A stretch of DNA of 64,000 nucleotides from Gloeobacter violaceus PCC 7421 (GCF_000011385.1 NC_005125.1:1798001-1862000), one strand, 5' to 3'; counted from the stretch's first letter, positions 7,326 to 15,892 are shown. Numbers and translations are program-made. The notes: generated by a model not told the origin, from the letters alone.

Positions 7326-8588
7326 ATGGCGGCTTTCCGGCGTTGGGCGCTGGCGCTGGGATGGCTGTTGGCGGCGGGATGCACAGAGGCTCCCGATGGC
7401 CGCAAAGCCCCGCTGCAGGTGGTCGCGACCCACAGTGTGCTGTGCGATTTGACCCGGCAGGTGGCCGGGCCAACCGTGGCGCTCACCTGTTTGCTGTCCG
7501 CCGGGGCCGATCCCCACCTGCACGCCATCACACCCTTCGACCGCCGCGCCGTCGAACAGGCGGATCTGGTGCTCTACAACGGCTTTGGCCTGGAGCCATT
7601 CATCGAAGAGTTGGCCGTCGCGGGAAAACCCCCGGCGCTGGCAGTGGGTGAAGCGGTGCTCGCGTGGCCTTTGACAATCGAACAGGAGGGTAAGACTGTG
7701 TCGGATCCGCACCTGTGGCACGACGCGGCCCATGCCCGGCGCATGGTGGAGATCATCTGTGACCGGCTTATCGCCCTGGTGCCTGAGCGCGCCGGGGTGT
7801 ACCGGCAAAACGCCGCGCAGCTGGGTAGCGAATTGCTGCGCCTCGATGGATGGGTGCGGGGGCAGATCGCCTCAATTCCGGCCGCGCGCCGCACGCTGGT
7901 TACCACCCACGACGCCCTCGGCTACTACGGCCGGGCCTATGGCCTGGCGGTGGTCGGGATTGTCGAGGGGGGGAGCATGGGTGCCGGGCGGATCCGGGCG
8001 ATTGTCAAGCGCATCCAAGCGACCGGGGTGCCGGTAATCTTCGTCGAATCGTCCGCCAACCCCAAACTTGTCACTACCGTGGCCCAGGCAAGCCGGGTGG
8101 GCGTGGCGCGCGGGGCACTCTACGCCGATAGTCTCGGTGAGCCGGGTAGCGGGGCGCACAGTTACCAGGCAATGCTCATCGCCAACACCCGCACTATTGT
8201 CACCAACCTCGGGGGTAGATACACTCCCTTTGAACCTGCGAAGCCTCAAGCAAGCCTGGCTCCTGCCCTAAGTACCCTTCGGCGGGTTCTGCGCAGGCGG
8301 CGGCTCCAGCAATTTCTTGGTGCGCTTAAGCCGCTTCCAAAGCAAGCGGATCTGCTCGTAGGCTTCCTCGGCGCTCAGGTTGCCCCCGGTCTCCAGCGCG
8401 CAGATATAACCCACCCGTTGGGCAAATTCCTGCAAATTGGCGTCAAAAAGCAGCCTTTCGGGACTGAATGCACCGTAGTAGCGACTGCGCGGGTGCAAAA
8501 ACCGTTCGAGGGCGTCGCGCCCGTCGGGATCCTCCGGCTCGTTTGGCATTTCCCAAGTTCCTCCACAACGCGGGTACAACCGGCATAA
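7326..8588 (+). CDS. znuA: Zinc-binding lipoprotein ZnuA, with a read-through C-terminus
   Basis: Solute-binding protein of a zinc ABC importer. ATG 7326 is preceded by GGGAGGGG and starts a lipoprotein signal peptide (LAAGC). An earlier ATG at 7293 sits inside the operator and is rejected. Metal-binding histidines lie in ADPHLHAITPFD, DPHLWHDAAHARR and TTHDALGYYGRAYGL, with ESSANPKLV towards the end. Family sequence ends near GGRYTPFEP (about 8240). The frame then runs some 110 more codons, antisense to the gene at 8268-8549, to a stop at 8588. The +1 frame stops at 8271. The tail is probably non-homologous read-through or a sign of a small indel. Confidence 0.85.
   Translation: MAAFRRWALALGWLLAAGCTEAPDGRKAPLQVVATHSVLCDLTRQVAGPTVALTCLLSAGADPHLHAITPFDRRAVEQADLVLYNGFGLEPFIEELAVAGKPPALAVGEAVLAWPLTIEQEGKTVSDPHLWHDAAHARRMVEIICDRLIALVPERAGVYRQNAAQLGSELLRLDGWVRGQIASIPAARRTLVTTHDALGYYGRAYGLAVVGIVEGGSMGAGRIRAIVKRIQATGVPVIFVESSANPKLVTTVAQASRVGVARGALYADSLGEPGSGAHSYQAMLIANTRTIVTNLGGRYTPFEPAKPQASLAPALSTLRRVLRRRRLQQFLGALKPLPKQADLLVGFLGAQVAPGLQRADITHPLGKFLQIGVKKQPFGTECTVVATARVQKPFEGVAPVGILRLVWHFPSSSTTRVQPA
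8268..8549 (-). CDS. Conserved small cyanobacterial protein (DUF7219-like)
   Basis: 93-residue protein whose core (DPDGRDALERFLHPRSRYYG, LLFDANLQEFAQRVGYIC, ETGGNLSAEEAYEQIRLLWK) I recognise as a short conserved protein of cyanobacteria; its function is unknown. The basic C-terminal tail is Lys/Pro-rich. ATG 8549 fits the conserved start and has GAGGA nine bases before it; the frame is open to 8612. The convergent znuA frame overlaps this gene on the other strand. Confidence 0.75.
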   Translation of the reverse strand: MPNEPEDPDGRDALERFLHPRSRYYGAFSPERLLFDANLQEFAQRVGYICALETGGNLSAEEAYEQIRLLWKRLKRTKKLLEPPPAQNPPKGT

Positions 8589-8621
8589 GGTTAAGAATGG
8601 ATTAAACTTCAAACCTTCGGT

Positions 8622-9062
8622 TCATTGTAGACGGAAGTCCGCAGACAGCGGGTTGGTGAATAACACTCCCTCGATTGTCGAACTTGGGTTGAAATCTTCG
8701 CTGTATACAGATGGAATTTGGTTGAGGCGAGCAGCTGCCCAAATCTGGGCGTCCCAAAACTCGAACCGGTGCATTTCAACTCCTCGCAGAGCTTCCAGGA
8801 CCACAAACGGCGTCACATCGACCACCTCAAAAGTAGACAAATACCTCCGCACGCGTTCAATGGCTTCCTCAGCGCTGAGTAACTGCCGCCTAGTCCGGGT
8901 GGTAGCTGCAATGAATTCCCCAAGCACCTGGGTACTCACAACGGCCCGGGCCGTGCGCACCAAACCGTCGACAATTGCGATGGACCTCGCTTGCTTAGCA
9001 GCGTCAAAAGGATCGTAGACATATACCAAAATATTCGTGTCAAGAAAAACTTTAGCGTTCAT
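8622..9062 (-). CDS. PIN-domain toxin (VapC-like)
   Basis: 146-residue PIN ribonuclease. KVFLDTNILVYVYD supplies the first Asp, GEFIAAT the Glu, EFWDAQIWAAA the third acidic residue and YSEDF the fourth, so the active site looks complete. ATG 9062 starts inside the end of the upstream antitoxin (11-bp overlap), which supports a bicistronic toxin-antitoxin operon. Expected action is cleavage of a structured RNA, with the RHH protein as inhibitor and autorepressor. Confidence 0.85.
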   Translation of the reverse strand: MNAKVFLDTNILVYVYDPFDAAKQARSIAIVDGLVRTARAVVSTQVLGEFIAATTRTRRQLLSAEEAIERVRRYLSTFEVVDVTPFVVLEALRGVEMHRFEFWDAQIWAAARLNQIPSVYSEDFNPSSTIEGVLFTNPLSADFRLQ

Positions 9063-9309
9063 GGAGGTCTGTGCGATTCCAATCGCGACCCCCGGGCAAG
9101 GGAACTCGCTTTTGAATTTCGGCAATGAACGCTTTTTCCTTTTCCCACGCATCGAGGCTGGGACGCGTGGAAGCAAAGCCCCGCAGATGTCGATCGATGG
9201 CCTGACGAATGAGTTCGGCCTCACTGGTGCCGCTTTGCTGCGCCATTTCCTTGAGAAGCTTTTCTTGATAAGGCTCGATGTAAATCTGTTTGCGCACTTT
9301 AATTCCCAT
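9052..9309 (-). CDS. Ribbon-helix-helix antitoxin (CopG family)
   Basis: 85-residue antitoxin. The N-terminal VRKQIYIEPYQEKLLKEMA strand and helix, followed by SGTSEAELIRQAIDRHL, form the RHH DNA-binding fold. The C-terminal part (WEKEKAFIAEIQKR) would wrap the toxin. ATG 9309 is the start that begins at the RHH strand. It precedes and overlaps the PIN toxin, and likely represses the operon with the toxin as co-repressor. Confidence 0.82.
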   Translation of the reverse strand: MGIKVRKQIYIEPYQEKLLKEMAQQSGTSEAELIRQAIDRHLRGFASTRPSLDAWEKEKAFIAEIQKRVPLPGGRDWNRTDLHER

Positions 9310-9662
9310 CGGAGAATCTCTTCGGGGTTTATACATCATTTCATACATTATAGTAGGCGGTCTTCTGACCGACAGCATTCGATGATCAGTGTTTCGGATT
9401 TAGAGCGATTGGCGAGCATAGCCGTCGCCGGGCTTGCCCCCGCCGCAGTCCGTAAAACTTGCTGCCCGACGCGCCGTGGGTGTGGGCAAGGTCGGACGCG
9501 AACCGAGCCTGGTGACCCATGCCCTCGACGGCTACCCCGGTGGGGGCGGCATGCAAAATCATTCCTACGCATTGCCCAAGAACTCCTGCACCCGCCAAAA
9601 GGCTAGAATGCCCGCGTGTCCTCTTGCAAAGACGGCTTTATGTCTGCCGATTTTTGGAGCGC

Positions 9663-9923
9663 GTGGCGGTGCTTACCCGCGCGGGCGAGCGCGAGCGGCA
9701 TTTTCTCGATTTGCTCTACTTCAGCACCGGCACATTCTTCCGCATCGGCTACGGCGATCAGGTGCCCACGGGCTGGGCGCGTTTGCTGGTGGGCCTCGAA
9801 GCGTTTTGCAATTTTCTTTTGGGTCTCGCTTTTATCGCCCAGTTGGCCCCGGCCGCCTGGCAGCATCTGGCCCGGCTGAGTCTGCACAACCAACTGGAAG
9901 GTTTCATCCGCAGCCGCAATTGA
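9663..9923 (+). CDS. Potassium-channel pore fragment (no TM1)
   Basis: The frame encodes HFLDLLYFSTGTFFRIGYGDQVP, a pore helix plus GYGD selectivity filter, and a following hydrophobic helix (RLLVGLEAFCNFLLGLAFIAQL). The first transmembrane helix of a 2-TM channel is missing. GTG 9663 with TTGGAG upstream is one possible start; the open frame extends back to 9519 without a hydrophobic segment. This is either a truncated gene or a remnant. The 9379-9662 stretch before it shows no gene I recognise. Confidence 0.45.
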   Translation: MAVLTRAGERERHFLDLLYFSTGTFFRIGYGDQVPTGWARLLVGLEAFCNFLLGLAFIAQLAPAAWQHLARLSLHNQLEGFIRSRN

Positions 9924-10023
9924 TCGACGACGCCCGGGCTCGATCCCTCCACAAAAGGTAGATGCGCAGTCACGTTTTCGCGCGCTTGATCGAAGCAGTA
10001 CAAGACATATTTTTGGAGGTTGG

Positions 10024-10728
10024 GTGTTCGCTCCCCCCTTCGGACCGCTTGAGCCCCCAGTGGGTCATCTGGCCCAACAAGCCGACCACCGCCAGTTCCA
10101 GAGACAACGGATGGTCGACGAACAGTTGCGGCCCCGCGGCGTCGAGGCGCAGGCGGTGCTCGCGGCGATGGCGAAGGTGCCGCGCCACCGCTTTGTCCCG
10201 CCGCCCTATACCCGGCTTGCCTACGAGGACCGGCCGCTGCCCATCGGGCATAGCCAGACGATTTCCCAGCCGTTTATTGTCGCCTACATGAGCGAGGCCG
10301 CCCGCATCACACCGGGTGCGAAGGTGCTCGAAATCGGCACAGGCTCCGGTTACCAGGCTGCCGTGCTGGCCGAAATGGGGGCAGAGGTTTACACCGTCGA
10401 GATTGTACCGGAACTGGCCAAGCGGGCGGAGCGCACCCTGGAGGAACTGGGCTACCGCAGTGTGCGCGTGAGGAGCGGGGACGGTTATCAAGGCTGGCCG
10501 CAGCACGCCCCGTTCGATGCGATCGTGGTCACCGCCGCCCCGGAGCGCATCCCGCAGCCGCTCATCGATCAGCTCGCGGTGAACGGCCGGCTGATCGTTC
10601 CGGTGGGCACCCAGACGGAAGACCAGCGGATGACGGTACTGACCAGAACGCCCGGCGGCATCGTCGAGCAAAAAACATTTCCGGTGCGCTTTGTGCCCCT
10701 GACCCGGGAGAAGCCTCAGGAACATTGA
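10024..10728 (+). CDS. pcm: Protein-L-isoaspartate O-methyltransferase
   Basis: Cytoplasmic repair enzyme that methylates L-isoaspartyl residues using S-adenosylmethionine. The 234-residue product has the family start region RQRMVDEQLRPRGV, then RHRFVPP, Y.D.PLPIGHSQTISQP, and the SAM motif VLEIGTGSGYQAAVL. VTAAPERIPQPLIDQL and GRLIVPVG complete the fold. GTG 10024 has GGAGG four bases before it; ATG 10111 is possible but would cut into conserved sequence. Confidence 0.93.
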   Translation: MFAPPFGPLEPPVGHLAQQADHRQFQRQRMVDEQLRPRGVEAQAVLAAMAKVPRHRFVPPPYTRLAYEDRPLPIGHSQTISQPFIVAYMSEAARITPGAKVLEIGTGSGYQAAVLAEMGAEVYTVEIVPELAKRAERTLEELGYRSVRVRSGDGYQGWPQHAPFDAIVVTAAPERIPQPLIDQLAVNGRLIVPVGTQTEDQRMTVLTRTPGGIVEQKTFPVRFVPLTREKPQEH

Positions 10729-10825
10729 CCCCACCGATGAGCCGTCAGCGGGGAAGCCCGTGTTCGTCGCAGCCCGGAATTTGCTCGGGGGGGCAGGAGT
10801 CTAAAACCGGCAGGGCGGCGGTTTG

Positions 10826-11872
10826 TCACGCGATTTCGTCAAGTCCGCCCGCGAGAGCGCCGAGCCGTTCGCGGCCATGGGGTTCATTCAAGTTCGCCGG
10901 GTCGGGACCGGCGGGGACGATGCCGCCGGGGTTGAGGGGAAAGAGATTGCCGTAGTAATCGCGCTTGACGCTCTCGGCATCGCAGGTGCCCGCCACGCCC
11001 GCAAGCTGATAGAGATCTCTCAGGTATGCCCCCAGGTTGCGATAGTCGCGGATGCGGCGGCGGTTGCACTTGAACAGGCCATGGTAGGCGATGTCGAAGC
11101 GAAACAGCGTCGTAAACAACCGCACATCCGCCAGGGTGACCCGTTCGCCGCACAGATAGCGCCGGGTCTCCAGGGCCGCGTCGAGGGTGTCGAGGGCGGT
11201 GAACAACTCCTCGATCGCCCGGTCGTAAGCTTCCTGGGTCTGGGCGAAGCCGCAGCGGTAGACGCCGTTGTTGACCGAGTGATAGGTCTTTTCGTTCCAG
11301 CGGTCGATAGTTTCGCGCAGTTCGGCCGGATAGAGCTCAAGATCCGGGCGGCGGGCAAACTCATTGAATTCGCCGTCGAGTATGACAATAATCTCGGCGC
11401 TTTCGTTGTTGACGATTGCGCGGGTGCGCGTATCCCAAAGCACCGGCACCGTCGCCCGGCCGGTGTAGCCCGGCCGGGCCAGGGCGTACAGTTGTGCGAG
11501 CGAACGGCAGCCCTCCTCCGGTCGCTCCAGCACCCAGCCGCCCGCCTCTGGAGACGGCTGGACCACCGAAACGCCAATCGCTTCCTCCAGCCCTTTGAGG
11601 GCGCGCACCACCAGGGTGCGGTGCGCCCAGGGGCAGCCCAGGCCGACGTAGAGCCGGTAGCGCCCCGCCTCCGGCGGGTAGGGGCCGTGCGCACCGATGA
11701 CCCCGCGAAACTGGCCGGCCGGTCGCACGTATGCCCCTGTCCGGTCGCTGGGAGCGAGGCGTGCCATCATCGCGCGCCAGAGCGTCGTCCAGACTAAACG
11801 GCCCAGGCGGATGAGCAGACCGGGCGGCAGTCCCCCGGAGGGGCGCTTTGCAGCTGCAGATGATCGGGTCAT
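10826..11872 (-). CDS. Glutathionyl-hydroquinone reductase (Xi-class GST, YqjG/ECM4)
   Basis: 348-residue enzyme that reductively removes glutathione from glutathionyl-hydroquinones. The catalytic Cys lies in LGCPWAHRTLVVRAL in the thioredoxin-like domain. VPVLWDTRTRAIVNNESAEI and the Xi signature NNGVYRCGFAQTQEAYD are present, with a helical GST C-terminal domain (CGERVTLADVRLFTTLFRFD). The N-terminal 50 residues are more variable. It diverges from the Uma2-like gene, with a large hairpin between them. Confidence 0.9.
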   Translation of the reverse strand: MTRSSAAAKRPSGGLPPGLLIRLGRLVWTTLWRAMMARLAPSDRTGAYVRPAGQFRGVIGAHGPYPPEAGRYRLYVGLGCPWAHRTLVVRALKGLEEAIGVSVVQPSPEAGGWVLERPEEGCRSLAQLYALARPGYTGRATVPVLWDTRTRAIVNNESAEIIVILDGEFNEFARRPDLELYPAELRETIDRWNEKTYHSVNNGVYRCGFAQTQEAYDRAIEELFTALDTLDAALETRRYLCGERVTLADVRLFTTLFRFDIAYHGLFKCNRRRIRDYRNLGAYLRDLYQLAGVAGTCDAESVKRDYYGNLFPLNPGGIVPAGPDPANLNEPHGRERLGALAGGLDEIA

Positions 11873-11942
11873 AGGGGCAACCAGCGCTTAATGCCATTTA
11901 AGCCATTCGGCGGACCGGTTGGCAGTTGGAAAGCATGGGGCT

Positions 11943-11994
11943 GCCGCCGGACAGGCATGCTCTTGCAAAAACTGGAGCATGCCTGTCCGGCGGC
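11943..11994. repeat. 20-bp perfect hairpin in a divergent intergenic region
   Basis: Inverted repeat with 20-bp perfect arms (11943-11962 and 11975-11994) around a 12-base loop. It has no T-run, so it is not a classic terminator. It sits between two divergent starts (11872 and 12113), where an operator, a 5' leader structure or an extragenic palindrome is possible. Confidence 0.75.
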
Positions 11995-12112
11995 GGGTAG
12001 AACGTGCCGGCATAAAGTCGCCAACTCCCGTCTAGAGGTAGATGTATCCAGATCTGCAAGTCGTCATGATGAAGTACAGCTTTTCCCCCGGCAAACAGCG
12101 AAGGCGGCGGCG

Positions 12113-12643
12113 ATGACTCCCTCCCCAACGGCGGCGGATTACGAAGACGACCTCCCGAACGGCAGCTCCAAGGAGCATCCTGAACTGGACGAGCAAGCCG
12201 ATCCACAGGCGGCTGACGCGCAGGGCGCAGCCCTCAAGGTGATCTCCCGGTTGCAGCAGAAGCTGCTCAACTGGGTCGAGCCCATGGGATTGGGGCTGGT
12301 GCTCGGTTCGGAGGCGTTGCGTAAACTGGGCGCGAGCGATTTGCAGGTGCCGGATCTGGCGTTTTTTGCCCGTGAGCGCCCGCGCAGCCGGCCCTACCGC
12401 GTCTTTGCGCGGGTGCCGGATCTGGTGGTCCGGGTCGCCACCGCCCCCGGCCAACGCGAACTGCTCGAGAGGCAGATTCTGCGCTGGCTGGAGCGGGGTG
12501 CCCAGGTGGGTCTGCTGGTCGAGAACTGGGGGGCCACGATTAGCGTTTTTCGCAAGGGCCAGGTGATCACCCTAGGCTTCGGCCAGGTGCTGAGCCTGCC
12601 GGAGGTGCTCCCCGGCTGGGAAATGCAGCTCGCTGCCCTCTAA
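12113..12643 (+). CDS. Uma2-family protein with altered PD-(D/E)XK active site
   Basis: 176 residues from ATG 12113; the longer frame from 11891 runs through the intergenic hairpin and is unlikely. After an acidic N-terminal tail it shows the Uma2/DUF820 core: VPDLAFFARERP, PDLVVRVATAPGQRELLERQI, LERGAQVGLLVENWG and ISVFRKG. In typical members the second motif reads PDLVVEV.SP with a catalytic Glu; here that residue is Arg, so nuclease activity may be lost. Uma2 genes are greatly expanded in cyanobacteria and their role is unclear. Confidence 0.75.
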   Translation: MTPSPTAADYEDDLPNGSSKEHPELDEQADPQAADAQGAALKVISRLQQKLLNWVEPMGLGLVLGSEALRKLGASDLQVPDLAFFARERPRSRPYRVFARVPDLVVRVATAPGQRELLERQILRWLERGAQVGLLVENWGATISVFRKGQVITLGFGQVLSLPEVLPGWEMQLAAL

Positions 12644-13348
12644 TCAAGTTTGTGGCGCGACGCTGGTTGCGCTCTGGCCGAAGAGGATTTTGCGGCTTTC
12701 CTCGGTAACGGTGGGTTGAGTGGCAAGCGCTTTGCCCTTTTCGTAGGCGCGCATCACCGCGGGGCGCTCACCAATGCGGGCGAACCAGCGCTTGAGGTCG
12801 GCAAAGTCTTCGAGATTTTGTTGCTGGCGCTCGTAGGGCACGATCCAGGGATAGCAGGCCATGTCGGCAATCGAATAGTCGCCCGCCAGAAAGTCACGCC
12901 CGGCAAGGTGCCGGTCGAGGACGCCGTAGAGGCGGTTGGTTTCTTTGACGTAGCGCTCGATGGCGTAGGGAATCTTTTCAGGAGCGTAGACCCCGAAGTG
13001 GTGGTTCTGCCCCGCCATTGGCCCGAGCCCGCCCATCTGCCAGAACAGCCACTCCAGGGCCGTCTTGCGCCCGCGCAGGTCGGCGGGCAAAAATTGGCCG
13101 GTCTTCTCGGCCAGGTAGAGCAAAATCGCCCCCGACTCAAACACCGAAACCGCTTCGCCGCCCTCGCCGGGTGCGCTGTCGACGATGGCGGGCATGCGGT
13201 TGTTGGGTGCAATCTGCAAAAATGCGGGCTTGAATTGGTCCCCGGTGCCGATATTCACCGGCACAATCCGGTACTCCAGGCCCGCTTCCTCCAGAAAAAT
13301 GGTGATCTTGTGCCCGTTGGGCGTCGGCCAGTAGTACAGGTCGATCAT
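12644..13348 (-). CDS. Glutathione S-transferase (YfcG/YghU-like)
   Basis: 234-residue cytosolic GST. The N-terminal domain has LYYWPTPNGHKITIFLEEAG, the NIGTGDQF segment and APNNRMPAIVD, with SVFESGAILLYLAEK as the glutathione-binding turn. The C-terminal domain has FWQMGGLGPMAGQNHHF and DYSIADMACYPWI. The TPNG/NxxxMPA pattern is that of the disulfide-bond oxidoreductase YfcG group, which lacks a catalytic Ser/Tyr at the usual place. It is convergent with the Uma2-like gene, with no gap between their stops. Confidence 0.88.
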   Translation of the reverse strand: MIDLYYWPTPNGHKITIFLEEAGLEYRIVPVNIGTGDQFKPAFLQIAPNNRMPAIVDSAPGEGGEAVSVFESGAILLYLAEKTGQFLPADLRGRKTALEWLFWQMGGLGPMAGQNHHFGVYAPEKIPYAIERYVKETNRLYGVLDRHLAGRDFLAGDYSIADMACYPWIVPYERQQQNLEDFADLKRWFARIGERPAVMRAYEKGKALATQPTVTEESRKILFGQSATSVAPQT

Positions 13349-13445
13349 GCGCTTGCCCCCGAAACGGTCCGTTGCTCATAATCGAGTCTAGCCTTGGCTT
13401 GGGTGACCTTTTGGGCGGAGGGTAATTTATCGTGAGGGGCGGCCG

Positions 13446-13553
13446 ATGAACCGCGAATGGCTGGTGTTCCTGGCCTGCATGGCTGGACTGGTGCTCTACC
13501 TGGTCGCCTCGGCGCGGACCGAGATGTTTACGAAGTGGCCCCGGCGCCGGTGA
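13446..13553 (+). CDS. Predicted 35-aa single-TM small protein
   Basis: ATG 13446 is preceded by GTGAGGGG at a suitable distance. The frame gives a short start, one hydrophobic helix (WLVFLACMAGLVLYLVA) and a basic tail ending KWPRRR. The positive tail would lie in the cytoplasm. It is too small to classify. Support is the ribosome-binding site plus the membrane helix in an otherwise empty 250-bp gap. Confidence 0.4.
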   Translation: MNREWLVFLACMAGLVLYLVASARTEMFTKWPRRR

Positions 13554-13596
13554 AGTGAGAGTACCAGGCGGCAAGGCGCGCTGACTAAAACCTGTC

Positions 13597-15789
13597 CTAA
13601 GGGGCCTCCTGCCGCACCGGTCCGGCCGCAGGCAAGTCGTACTCGGGTTTGGGGACACCCTGCAAATATTTGTCGAACCAGCCCACGATGTGCTGCAGCC
13701 GCTCGATGCGGTACGAGGGCTTGCCCGTGCGCGACAGATCGTGGTTCTCGCCCGGAAATTGCACCATCACCACCGGCCGCTTCAGGTATTTGAGCGCCCG
13801 AAACAGTTGTTCGCCGCCGGCCCCGGGCGGGGTGCGCAGGTCCGCCTCCCCTTCGATGAGCATCAGGGGTGTCTTGATCTTTTCGACGTAAGTCATAGGC
13901 GAGCGGGCCTTGAAATCGGCCTCCTCCCGCCAGGGGGCTCCCCGAAACCAGGTCGGCGTAAAGAGGGTGAAGTCGGCGGTGTACCACCAGCTCGTCCAGT
14001 CGGCGATCGAGCGCTGGGATACCGCCGCTTTGAAGCGATCGGTGTGTCCCACCAGCCAGTTGGTGAGCACCCCGCCGCCGCTGCCGCCGGTCACCCCCAA
14101 CCGGTTCGCATCGACATAGCCGCGCGCCAGCAGATAGTCCACCCCAGCCATCAGATCTTTGGCATCGTCGCCGGGATAGTTGAACTGGATGCTGTTGCCG
14201 AACTTTTGGCCGTAGCCGGTGGAGCCGCGCGGGTTGGTGTAGAGCACCACGTAGCCCTTGGCGGCCATCCACTGGACTTCGTGGAAGAACGTGTACCCCC
14301 AGGCGATGTGGGGACCGCCGTGAATGTTGAGGATGAGCGGATATTTTTTGCCCGCCTCGAATCCCGGCGGCTTGAACAGCCAGCCCTGGATGGTCTGGCC
14401 GTCGAAGCTCGGATAGTTAATCTCCTCCGGCGCGCTGGTCTGGAGCGTGTCGAACAGCGGGGCATTTCCACGGGTAAGCCGTCGCGGCGATGCGCCCAAA
14501 GAGAGCAGATAGATGTCCCCCACTTCGGTGGGCCGGGAGATTACCCCGGCAAAGCGGCTGCCGTCGGGGGTGGCGGTGTACTCGGCGATTTCGTGATCGC
14601 CGGTGGTAACGTCACTCGCGCGGCCGTCCGCGGCGTCGAAGCGCTTGAGGTTGGCACGGCCCCGCTCGGCGGTCGCGATCACAATCGAGCGGCCGTCGCC
14701 GCTCCAGACAGGCCGGTAGTCCGCAGCAGCCCGAGGGGCGCGCTGATCGCCCCCGATGCCGTCCCCGGCGTCGAAGTCATAATCCGCCGTCAAATTTTTG
14801 GGAGCCGCTCCCGGACTGAGATCGGCCACGAACAGATCCGGTTGGGTGTAGGAATACTCGGGTTTGGCATTGACAAACCCGACAAAGGCGATCCGTCGGC
14901 CGTCGGGGCTCAGGGCGAAGGTGCCGATCGGTCCGTCGATGTTGACAACCCGGCTGATCTCCCCGCCACCTGCGGAGACAGTGTAAATATCGGTGTCTAC
15001 AGGCTCATAGTAAGCTTCGCGCGTCCGGTCGGAGGTGAAATACAGCCGCGTGCCGTCCGGCGACCAGGCAGGGGCATCTTCCTCGAATTCGCCTTTGGTG
15101 ATCTGTTTTGCCGCCGGGGGCGGAGCCGCCGGGTCGGTGGGCAGGTCGACTATCCAGATATGTCCGGGCCGGTCCTCCTCCAGGTAGCCGGCGCCGTTGA
15201 AGCGGTAGATGGCCCGCTTGATGACGCGCACATCGCTTTTTTTGGGCTTGTCGTCTTCGTTTTTTTTCTGCTTCTCGGCAATGTCTTCGTTCTTGGTGGA
15301 GGAAGTAAAGGCGATGCGTCGGCTGTCCGGGGACCAGGAGATCCCCCCGGCCCCCTTGGGCAGGTCGGTCAAAGCCCGCGCTTCGCCCCCGTCCAGGGAC
15401 AACAGATGAATCTGGGGCGGCTCGGATTTGCCGTCTTTTTCCGCCGAGCGCAAAAAAGCGAGGGTCTTGCCGTCCGGCGACCAGCGCGGGCTGCTGTCGC
15501 GCGCACCCGTGCTGAGCGGGCGCGCCTCGCCGGTGGCGGTCGCAACCTGCCAGAGGGAAGTGGTGTAAGTGTCCTTTTTCTCGTCGACGCTCACCCGCAC
15601 ATAGACGACGCGCGCGCCGTCGGGCGATAGGCGCGGGTCGGCGACCCAGTTGAATTTGAGCAAATCTTTTTCGGTGATCGGCCGTTTGGACTCGGCGGCA
15701 ATCCCCGGCAAGGGAACGGCAAAACCGGCGCAGCAGACAAAAAGGGCGGCAGCCAGGACGGCACGCCGGCAAAGACATTTCAATCCCAT
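13597..15789 (-). CDS. Secreted S9-family prolyl oligopeptidase
   Basis: 730-residue serine peptidase with a signal peptide (cleavage after about residue 31, GIAAES). Residues about 45-460 form a beta-propeller with repeated W.PDG/SPDG..IAF blades. The C-terminal alpha/beta-hydrolase domain has NIHGGPHIAWGY, NPRGSTGYGQKF, nucleophile Ser570 in GVTGGSGGGVLTNW, the Asp in EGEADLRTPP and the His in GENHDLSR. It resembles acylaminoacyl-peptidase/DPP-type enzymes and should act in the periplasm on peptides. Confidence 0.9.
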   Translation of the reverse strand: MGLKCLCRRAVLAAALFVCCAGFAVPLPGIAAESKRPITEKDLLKFNWVADPRLSPDGARVVYVRVSVDEKKDTYTTSLWQVATATGEARPLSTGARDSSPRWSPDGKTLAFLRSAEKDGKSEPPQIHLLSLDGGEARALTDLPKGAGGISWSPDSRRIAFTSSTKNEDIAEKQKKNEDDKPKKSDVRVIKRAIYRFNGAGYLEEDRPGHIWIVDLPTDPAAPPPAAKQITKGEFEEDAPAWSPDGTRLYFTSDRTREAYYEPVDTDIYTVSAGGGEISRVVNIDGPIGTFALSPDGRRIAFVGFVNAKPEYSYTQPDLFVADLSPGAAPKNLTADYDFDAGDGIGGDQRAPRAAADYRPVWSGDGRSIVIATAERGRANLKRFDAADGRASDVTTGDHEIAEYTATPDGSRFAGVISRPTEVGDIYLLSLGASPRRLTRGNAPLFDTLQTSAPEEINYPSFDGQTIQGWLFKPPGFEAGKKYPLILNIHGGPHIAWGYTFFHEVQWMAAKGYVVLYTNPRGSTGYGQKFGNSIQFNYPGDDAKDLMAGVDYLLARGYVDANRLGVTGGSGGGVLTNWLVGHTDRFKAAVSQRSIADWTSWWYTADFTLFTPTWFRGAPWREEADFKARSPMTYVEKIKTPLMLIEGEADLRTPPGAGGEQLFRALKYLKRPVVMVQFPGENHDLSRTGKPSYRIERLQHIVGWFDKYLQGVPKPEYDLPAAGPVRQEAP

Positions 15790-15892
15790 GGGCAGTCGCC
15801 TTCGGTGGAGTGTGGATCAGGAAGTCGGACTGTAAAATTTGTCCCGTGGTTCCAGGCCGCACCGAAAATCATCGCCCGCTGCAAATCGCCGC

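Noticed and set aside
7254-7808. N-terminal extension of the znuB frame
   Set aside because: It is antisense to znuA and spans the operator; permease homology begins only at about 7253.
9434-9961. Plus-strand ORF overlapping the channel fragment
   Set aside because: A different frame over the same region encodes the clear GYGD pore; this one is an Arg/Pro-rich shadow.
11891-12112. N-terminal extension of the Uma2-like protein
   Set aside because: It translates the intergenic hairpin and has no family similarity.
13690-15630. Long plus-strand ORF of 646 codons
   Set aside because: It is the complement of the S9 peptidase gene, open because of high G+C; the peptidase motifs are unambiguous.
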